Source of the DNA: Methanobacterium sp.
GTDB taxonomy: Archaea > Methanobacteriota > Methanobacteria > Methanobacteriales > Methanobacteriaceae
NCBI GenBank assembly: GCA_003158115.1
Contig: PMGM01000082.1
Coordinates: 1-23,802 of the forward strand
Direction: 5' to 3'
Length of the DNA stretch: 23,802 bases
Numbering within the stretch: the first letter of the stretch is position 1; each line of letters begins with the position of its first letter. The position numbers and the translations under genes are program-made. The notes below the pieces were generated by a model that worked only from the letters and a program-made list of their open reading frames with translations, searched no databases and had not been told where the DNA came from. This document shows positions 17,939 to 23,802 of the stretch, piece after piece.

Positions 17939-18589
17939 CTATGCTGTGAACAGTTTAGCAGTTTTCTTAACAGCTTTACTTTTAACAAGTATGGATATTC
18001 TATCGCCTTTATTCAAAACATCTTCCTTTTTTGGAATGGTAATTTCACCATTTTTATACAATGCTGCAATTATAAAATCGTCTGTTGGGCTTACATCTTT
18101 TATTTTTTTCCCTAAAACATTTTTATTTTCTACTTTGATCTCTAATAATTCTGCATTCCCCTTTCCAATGATTATCAGATCTGCAATTTTTGGCCTAATT
18201 ATAAGTTTTTCAAGATAGCTGGCTGCTGTAAGTTCAGGACTTATAACATCATCAATACCAACTTTTTTAAAAGCATCCTCATGATCAGGGTTACTTACCC
18301 TTGCAATAATTTTCTTTATATTATATTCTTTAACTAAGATACATGAAAGTAGATTTGCTTCGTCGAATCCTGTGGCTGCTACAAAAACATCTGCATCACC
18401 CACATTTGCTTCTTCAAGAGTTTTAATATCGGTGCCACTACCACATATTACTAACGCATCTAATTCACTCGCCGCATTATTACATAATTTTGAATCGTTT
18501 TCAATGAGGGTGACGTCATGTCCACCGGCTACTAATGATGATGCCAGATTAAGTCCTACTCTTCCGCCGCCCATTATTACTATATACAT
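17939..18589 (-). CDS. trkA: Trk potassium uptake regulatory subunit TrkA
   Basis: Cytosolic nucleotide-binding gating ring subunit of the Trk/Ktr potassium channel. The 216-residue protein has one RCK unit: a Rossmann TrkA-N domain (1-125, opening [16 protein letters not shown], with the acidic residue in TLIENDS at the end of the second strand that binds the nucleotide ribose) and a TrkA-C domain (about 135-216, ending [16 protein letters not shown]). It is intact. GGTG about eight bases before the ATG supports the start. It lies 119 nt after trkH on the same strand, with a palindrome and TATA-like TTTTATAAGG in between, so it can be expressed on its own. Confidence 0.95.
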   Translation of the reverse strand: MYIVIMGGGRVGLNLASSLVAGGHDVTLIENDSKLCNNAASELDALVICGSGTDIKTLEEANVGDADVFVAATGFDEANLLSCILVKEYNIKKIIARVSNPDHEDAFKKVGIDDVISPELTAASYLEKLIIRPKIADLIIIGKGNAELLEIKVENKNVLGKKIKDVSPTDDFIIAALYKNGEITIPKKEDVLNKGDRISILVKSKAVKKTAKLFTA

Positions 18590-18661
18590 GAATTTACACC
18601 AACTAAAATTTTTATTATTATCCCAATTCTAATTGTATAGTTTTTTCAACCTTATAAAATA

Positions 18662-18671
18662 ATGATATCAT
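18662..18671. promoter_or_regulatory. Palindrome ATGATATCAT upstream of trkA (candidate operator)
   Basis: A perfect 10-bp palindrome in the trkH-trkA gap, just upstream of the TATA-like TTTTATAAGG on the minus strand. The same word occurs only once more in the window, upstream of trkH at 20239. The shared block extends to the 12-mer TATGATATCATT, in opposite orientations. Confidence 0.4.
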
Positions 18672-18708
18672 ACTAAAATTCAAAGAATTAAAAAACGTAT
18701 TAAAGTAT

Positions 18709-20156
18709 TTAAGTTTTAAATCTTTTGAAAAGATCGAACCCACCTTTAAGAAGGATCAATGCAGGGATTATTTCGATTCTTCCAACCCACATTCCGATTA
18801 TTAGTAATATCTCAGGAATTGAAGGCATAGTTGGAGATGTTATACCCACTGAAAGGCCAACATTACCCTGAGCTGATGTAATCTCAAAGAGAGAATCTAT
18901 TCCTCCATAACCATAGGCCATAAATACAAGCCATGTAATGAAAATTAAAAACAAATATAAAAATGTGTAACTACCAGCTTCTTTTATCTCTGCATCTCGA
19001 ACTGTTTTTCCTCCTATTTTTCTAGGTATTACAGTACCTTCAGGGGATAATATCTTAATTACCTCCCAATAAATCCCCTTTACTAACGTTACGATCCTTA
19101 TAAGTTTTAACGCTCCACTCGTTGAACCAGCGGCCATACCAATTATCATAGCAACAGACAGTAATACCTTAGAAAAGTCCGTCCAACCACTCATGGTACT
19201 TATTGGCACAGTGTTTGAACCTGTACAACTGAGAGCAGAAACAACAAAGAAAATGGAGTTGAGGGTAGTAAACTTAGAAACAGTTAGAAGAAGTATTGAG
19301 AAAATTACTACTATGATAATCATTGCCTGGAATTGTATGTCACGTAATACATCTAGAACTCTTCCTTTAAGTGCATTGTAATGTACTAGGAAGCTAGTCC
19401 CTCCTATTGTCATCAGTATTATAGTTATAATTGTTATGGCAGTGCTGTTGTATGCTCCGATATTATTGTTTTTTACGGACATTCCACCTGTTGATAGGTT
19501 AGTGAAGCAGTTATTAATAACATCAAAAAGTGACATACCTGCAAGCATATAAAGAACAATTCCCACCACGGTGTAAAAAAGATAAATCCACCATATGGTC
19601 CGTACAGTGTTAGCTATGCTGGGTTTTATCTTTTCTTCACGTGGCTTCTGCTTTGTAAAGCCGTGATGCTGTTATACCTGGACGGATAAGTACTCCAATA
19701 ACCACTATAACTACACCTAACCCACCAACCCATTGCATAAGGCTTCTTAAAAACAGAACTGATTGTGGGGAGTATCTGGACATTCGTATATATTGAAAGT
19801 CCACTTCCAGTCCAAGCTGACATACTCTCGAAATATGCATTTAAAAAAACCACATCAGTTGTATACATTAAACATATACTACCCATAAGCGCTGCCCAAA
19901 GCCAAGCAATAGCTGCTAGTATCATTCCATGTTTAAGTCGCATACTAGCTTTTTCTGGGAAAAATTGTCTAAACAAAAAACCGATAGAAATTGAAAGAAT
20001 ACCTGATATAAGATATCCTCCATAATCAGTTTCACCATATATAAGTGCAACTAATAGAGGGATAAGCATAACTACGCCTATGCCATGCATTACAATTCCA
20101 AGATTCTTGAAAATCAAATAGAAATCTTTCTTTTTTAAATAACCAATCATTATCAT
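18709..20156 (-). pseudogene. trkH: Trk potassium channel subunit TrkH, two frameshifts
   Basis: Reading across three frames gives a complete TrkH of about 480 residues with all four pore loops: SAWTGSGLSIYT, TNLSTGGMSVKN, SALSCTGSNTVPIS and SAQGNVGLSVGI. The first frame runs from the start to about 19750, then SSV must pass to LFLRSLMQWVGGLGVV in the next frame (T5 run, A5 at 19749-19753 on plus). The second shift is near 19639-19645, between LYKAEA and REEKIKPS, where the middle frame stops at TGA. Both are plus-1 shifts and do not cancel. The final frame runs to the stop intact. The start is probably one of two Met codons at 20156 or 20150, as the open frame upstream is unconserved. It is either a recent pseudogene or an assembly with two errors; only the first is at a homopolymer. 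Confidence 0.85.
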
Positions 20157-20572
20157 ATCATGATCTAATATAAATTTTAGTAAAAAAATAAAAATTGATG
20201 TATTCAAACAATTAAATTTCAAAATATTTTAAGAGTCTATGATATCATTTTAACTCAATATTCTGGTATTATATTGGTTGAATGGATAAATATCAACCTG
20301 AAAATTAGAATAGTAAATATATCACATAGTATGGTTTATAACATCGAACTTTAATAATTCCTCAAATCGAAAATGCAAGAAAATTGTTTAGAATTTTATG
20401 AATTAAAATGGGTGATCAATCATTTATACTATTTTTTTAATTAGGAAGTTAATATAGTACGTTACTTTATAGATTATTAAACCAATATTAATTTTATAGA
20501 ATAAGTTGGACAATTAATGAATAACAATTGGTTAAAAAGTTCAATCTCATTGATAATTTATGGAGGAATAAA
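20157..20572. other. Divergent intergenic region between trkH and the YbjQ gene
   Basis: About 416 nt, strongly AT-rich, with no credible gene. It holds the palindrome at 20239-20248 and a TATA-like ATATAAT on the minus strand at about 20269-20275 for trkH. The promoter of the YbjQ gene must lie in its right half but no single element stands out. Confidence 0.5.
20239..20248. promoter_or_regulatory. Palindrome ATGATATCAT upstream of trkH (candidate operator)
   Basis: The second copy of the 10-bp palindrome. It lies about 27 nt downstream (minus strand) of the TATA-like element and so near the expected trkH transcription start, where a bound repressor would block RNA polymerase. Confidence 0.4.
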
Positions 20573-20896
20573 ATGTTAATATTAACTACACCTAATATTG
20601 AAGGGCATAAAATAATAGAATATTATGGACTAGTTACTGGTGAATCACTATTAGGTGCAAATGTTTACAAAGACCTTTTTTCAGGAGTTAGAGATGTTGT
20701 TGGAGGAAGAACTTCAGCTTATGAAGAACAGTTGAAAAGTGCCAGAGATCTTGCAATAGGTAGCATAACCGAAAAAGCTGAAAAAGACGATGCAAATGCA
20801 ATTATTGGAATTCGTATAAAGTACAATAACTTAGGTGGAACTATGGGCAACACCATAATGGTTACTGTAACTGGAACTGCAGTAAAATACGAATAG
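20573..20896 (+). CDS. YbjQ / UPF0145 family protein
   Basis: A 107-residue protein of the YbjQ family, a small fold of unknown function that forms a beta-barrel-like oligomer and has been called a heavy-metal-binding domain. Key lines are [20 protein letters not shown], a [20 protein letters not shown] helix, [15 protein letters not shown], and [11 protein letters not shown] at the end, all in the family order. The start is ATG at 20573, because TGGAGGAA lies directly before it. A longer in-frame start 45 nt upstream lacks a ribosome site and adds an unconserved peptide. It is a single gene; a weak hairpin (CTACT/AGTAG, 20908-20927) followed by T-rich sequence may end its transcript. Confidence 0.88.
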   Translation: MLILTTPNIEGHKIIEYYGLVTGESLLGANVYKDLFSGVRDVVGGRTSAYEEQLKSARDLAIGSITEKAEKDDANAIIGIRIKYNNLGGTMGNTIMVTVTGTAVKYE

Positions 20897-21300
20897 AAAA
20901 TAATTATCTACTACTATAGTGAAGTAGTCAATAAATTTATATTTTTAAGTATCTCTTCAACTTATTGATCATATCTAAGTAGATTAAATTAAATATATCG
21001 AAAGGAAATGGTTATAAAATAACTTATTACAAATAGATTTACTGGTATAAAACTATAAAAATGCTAAATAATTGATAACAATTTCAATATTCTATTTATA
21101 TAATTTTTTATGGCTAAAATTTATTATTTTACACATTAATCATTATTCTATATACATTAAAATAAATATGTTCCAATTAACATGTTTCAATGGATTTCAA
21201 TTTGTAAATAAAGATTTAAAACAAATACGACACATGGAAGCACTTTTAAATTATATGGTTCTACATTAATTATAAAATGGATGAAGGTGTAAGTATTAAT
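20897..21300. other. Intergenic region before the glycosyltransferase gene
   Basis: About 400 AT-rich nt. The open frame at 21072-21269 has a composition and sequence that look like random AT-rich DNA, with no ribosome site, so I do not call it. A TATA-like AAATTATATGG at about 21247-21257 fits transcription from about 21280, which would exclude the ATG at 21277 as start of the next gene. Confidence 0.45.
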
Positions 21301-23067
21301 GTGAAACTCAGTATCATAATACCAACATATAATGAGGAAGAGTACCTCCCAAAGCTCCTTTATAGTATAAATGAACAAAATTTTAAAGATTACGAGATAA
21401 TTGTAGCGGATGCAGGGTCTGTTGACAAGACAAAGGAGATTGCAGAATCACATAATTGTAAAGTTATTCCTGGTGGTTTACCTGCAGTGGGTAGGAATAA
21501 TGGAGCAAAAATAGCTGAAGGTGAATTATTATTATTTTTAGATTCAGATGTGGTACTTTCTGCAGATTATTTAGAGTCTGCTATTGAAGAATTTGAGGAA
21601 AAAAATTTGGGAATTGCAATTACACAAATAATCCCAATGAGTGATAGAAGTGTTGATAAAGTTCTCCATAAATTTGCGAACTTTTTCATGAAAAGAGCCG
21701 AATCCATTAAACCGCATGGTGCGGGGTGTTATGGTATTTTAACCACAAAATACATCCATAATCAGGCTCAAGGCTTTGATGAATGTCTAGATTTTGGTGA
21801 AGATAGCGATTATATCGAGAGGATTGGTAAAATACAAACCTTTAAGGTTTTAAGAAAACCCAGACTTCTGGTTTCAACACGTCGACTAGAAAAAGAAGGA
21901 TTGAAGGATCTGGCTTTTAAATATACTAAAAGTACTATTTATGATTTTAGAGGTAAAAAGATAAGTGCAGAAGAGTTGGATTATAAATTCGGCCATGAAA
22001 AAACTGAAGATATAATCAAACCACATATCATATACGCTGCTTGTGGAGAAGGTATGGGTCATGCAATCAGAACTTCTGTAGTTCTTGAACATTTAAAGGA
22101 AGAGAATGAAGTTCTTGTATTTGCTAGTGGTCGAGCATACGAATTTTTATCTGAAAAATTTGATGATGTATACGAAATATATGGATTCAACACAGTTTAT
22201 GAAAACAACGCTGTTAATGACAGAAAAACTTTCATAAAAGCGATGAAAAGTCTTCCAAGAGACGTCAAGGATAATATTAGACTTCTTTACAATATTTCAA
22301 ATGAATTCAAACCGAATGTTATAATATCTGACTTTGAATTTTATTCTAATATATTGAGTAAGATAATTAGAGTTCCAATGATAAGCATTGATAATATGCA
22401 TGTTATGACACATTGCAAGATAGATGTGCCTAAGAAGTTTTCAAGGGATAAATTAAAAGCTGAAAGTGTTGTTCGGTCGTTTATAATGCGTCCTCAAAAA
22501 TATTTAATCACATCGTACTTTTATCCTGAGATCAAAAATAAAGAAAAAGTTTCAATGTATCCTCCAATACTCAGGAAAGAAATATTAAACTTAGAACCTG
22601 TTAAAGGGGATCATGTACTTGTTTACCAGACAAGCACCTCTAACTCTAAACTGATCGAAATACTAAAGGATATCAATGAAAATTTTATTGTATATGGTTT
22701 TGATATGGAAAAAGTTGATAAAAATCTCACTTATCGTAAGTTTAATGAAGATAGATTCTTTAACGATTTAGGATCGTGTAAAGCAGTATTGGCTAATGGT
22801 GGCTTTACCCTCATCAGTGAGTCAATATATTTAAAAAAACCTGTACTTAGTATTCCCGTAAAAGGACAATTCGAGCAGATAATGAACGCTATCTACCTAG
22901 AACGACTTGGATATGGCGAATACCATGAAGAATTAGAAATTGATGTTGTACAAGATTTTTTATCGAAACTTGATATTTATAATAACTCACTTTTATCATA
23001 CCACCAGGATGGAAACAAAGATATTTTAAAAGAAATTGATAGTTTAATTGAACAGTATTCCTGCTAA
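21301..23067 (+). CDS. Bifunctional glycosyltransferase: GT2 (GT-A) fused to a GT-B (Glyco_trans_1_3/MJ1255-like)
   Basis: A protein of about 588 residues with two complete catalytic domains and no membrane segment. Residues 1-235 are a family 2 transferase: LSIIIPTYNEEEYLPKLL, VADAGSVDKT, the DxD-type LFLDSDVVL (DSD at 81-83), and GFDECLDFGEDSDYIERI, the usual ED acceptor region. From about 240 a GT-B protein starts anew with HIIYAACGEGMGHAIRTSVVLEHL, the GxGxGH start of the MJ1255/MurG-like group. It continues to ANGGFTLISESIYLKKPVLSIPVKGQFEQIMNA, the nucleotide-sugar site (GG, SE, P and Q-N positions). It probably adds two sugars in sequence to a lipid or polymer at the cell envelope. GTG at 21301 is preferred over ATG at 21277, because AAGGTG lies between them and the family starts at this point. 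Confidence 0.88.
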   Translation: MKLSIIIPTYNEEEYLPKLLYSINEQNFKDYEIIVADAGSVDKTKEIAESHNCKVIPGGLPAVGRNNGAKIAEGELLLFLDSDVVLSADYLESAIEEFEEKNLGIAITQIIPMSDRSVDKVLHKFANFFMKRAESIKPHGAGCYGILTTKYIHNQAQGFDECLDFGEDSDYIERIGKIQTFKVLRKPRLLVSTRRLEKEGLKDLAFKYTKSTIYDFRGKKISAEELDYKFGHEKTEDIIKPHIIYAACGEGMGHAIRTSVVLEHLKEENEVLVFASGRAYEFLSEKFDDVYEIYGFNTVYENNAVNDRKTFIKAMKSLPRDVKDNIRLLYNISNEFKPNVIISDFEFYSNILSKIIRVPMISIDNMHVMTHCKIDVPKKFSRDKLKAESVVRSFIMRPQKYLITSYFYPEIKNKEKVSMYPPILRKEILNLEPVKGDHVLVYQTSTSNSKLIEILKDINENFIVYGFDMEKVDKNLTYRKFNEDRFFNDLGSCKAVLANGGFTLISESIYLKKPVLSIPVKGQFEQIMNAIYLERLGYGEYHEELEIDVVQDFLSKLDIYNNSLLSYHQDGNKDILKEIDSLIEQYSC

Positions 23068-23263
23068 AAACAGAAACTAAGTAAAATATGTTAAATAATG
23101 GTATCCATTAGGGATATTGGTTCCAACGCAATCTCCAATTTTAGGGATGTTAAGTTAATTTTAATTTCAAAGTTTGATAGTTAATTGATATTATTTTTAG
23201 AATAAACATCAAGATCAGTTGGTTTCAGAAAAAGATATTAATATTAAAGACCAAGATATTAAT

Positions 23264-23746
23264 ATGATCGGTATAATGTCTGATTCTCACGATAACGTTG
23301 ATGCAATTAGAAAAGCCGTAAGATTATTCAATACCAAAGACTTGGATATTACAATTCATGCAGGGGACTTAATATCTCCTTTTACTGCAATTGAGTTTCA
23401 AAAATTAGATTCAGAACTTATTGCAGTTTATGGTAATAATGATGGTGAAAGAGAAGGACTGAAAAATGCATATAAAGATATATGTATTTTAGAGGACTTT
23501 AAAGAAATTTCTGTAGAGGGATGGAAATTTTCTATTATCCACGGAACCAATCCTGCAATAGTTGATTCACTCAGAAAGAGTGGCAAATATGATGTAGTTG
23601 TAATTGGACATACCCATAAATTGGAAATATTAAATGGCAATACATTGTTAATAAATCCTGGTGAAGTATGTGGATATGTATCGTCCAAACAGACTGTAGT
23701 ACTGTTAGATACAGATGATCTAAGCTTTGAAGTAATTTATCTTTAA
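23264..23746 (+). CDS. Metallophosphoesterase, MJ0936/YfcE family phosphodiesterase
   Basis: A compact 160-residue phosphoesterase of the calcineurin fold. All metal motifs are present: IMSDSHDN (DxH), HAGDLI (GD), YGNNDGE (GNND), IIHGT (H) and VIGHTHKLEI (GHTH). Members such as MJ0936 of Methanocaldococcus hydrolyse phosphodiesters in vitro; the natural substrate is unsettled. The start is taken at ATG 23264, where the family begins (MIGIMSDSHD). A TTG start at 23219 would add a 15-residue peptide of repeated DIN units that looks unconserved. Neither has a strong ribosome site, so the start is uncertain. It is the last gene in the window, about 200 nt after the glycosyltransferase. Confidence 0.93.
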   Translation: MIGIMSDSHDNVDAIRKAVRLFNTKDLDITIHAGDLISPFTAIEFQKLDSELIAVYGNNDGEREGLKNAYKDICILEDFKEISVEGWKFSIIHGTNPAIVDSLRKSGKYDVVVIGHTHKLEILNGNTLLINPGEVCGYVSSKQTVVLLDTDDLSFEVIYL

Positions 23747-23778
23747 ATAAACTAATTACTATGATAATACATATCACA

Positions 23779-23794
23779 TTTTTAGAATTTTTTT
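23779..23794 (+). terminator. Poly-T terminator after the phosphodiesterase gene
   Basis: T5 (23779-23783) and T7 (23788-23794) runs start about 33 nt after the stop codon, as expected for archaeal U-tract termination. Confidence 0.5.
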
Positions 23795-23802
23795 AATTTA
23801 AT

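Noticed and set aside
19749..19753. Programmed plus-1 frameshifting in trkH
   Set aside because: Two successive shifts would be needed, no stimulatory structure is apparent, and TrkH is not known to use frameshifting.
21072..21269. Possible small gene of 65 codons before the glycosyltransferase
   Set aside because: AT-rich codons, no ribosome site, no recognisable motif, and it overlaps the likely promoter of the next gene.

Overview
The window looks like a mesophilic, AT-rich euryarchaeon of the order Methanobacteriales (Methanobacterium-like). The evidence is an archaeal type-2 methionine aminopeptidase, archaeal TATA boxes, an archaeal RNase P RNA, an intron-bearing tRNA-Trp that carries a box C/D guide, a HypF hydrogenase-maturation factor, and above all a family-B DNA polymerase that stops right after motif C. 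That last feature is the split PolB known from this order. No insertion sequence, phage gene or CRISPR array was seen.

Layout. 1-362: start of map (minus). 726-2100: two small membrane-anchored coiled-coil proteins with overlapping start/stop, then a DUF1622 membrane protein. 2197-2584: initiator tRNA-Met followed after 11 nt by the RNase P RNA. 2805-3466: a GAP-family (SfLAP-like) membrane protein broken by one frameshift. 3742-7657: the chaperone locus dnaJ, dnaK, grpE (all minus), with a Phr-like ArsR heat-shock regulator divergent from grpE at 7804. The 146-bp divergent promoter region holds a 15-bp palindrome. 8361-10676: hypF (minus). 10974-12779: large subunit of split PolB (minus), probably read from a leaderless mRNA.

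12919-16120: four plus-strand enzyme genes: a GNAT acetyltransferase, an alpha/beta hydrolase, a RibD-C-like reductase and a ProC-like reductase. 16328-16702: a small secreted DUF3221-like protein. 16878-17138: tRNA-Cys and tRNA-Trp. 17258-17875: a metallo-beta-lactamase-fold hydrolase. 17939-20156: a Trk potassium uptake locus in which trkA is intact but trkH needs two frameshifts to be read. The same 10-bp palindrome lies upstream of each. 20573-20896: a YbjQ-family protein. 21301-23067: a GT2 glycosyltransferase fused to a GT-B glycosyltransferase. 23264-23746: an MJ0936/YfcE-type phosphodiesterase.

How they work together. GrpE, DnaK and DnaJ form one Hsp70 machine, and the Phr-like protein next door is its likely repressor. 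TrkA is the cytosolic gate of the TrkH channel. The tRNA-Trp intron can direct methylation of the wobble base of its own precursor. The iMet tRNA and the RNase P RNA seem to share a promoter. Most remaining genes are single units whose pathway cannot be read from context.

No wholly new multi-gene system is evident. The items most worth a second look are the RNA loci, the chaperone control region, the broken trkH with its paired palindromes, the glycosyltransferase fusion and the coiled-coil membrane pair.
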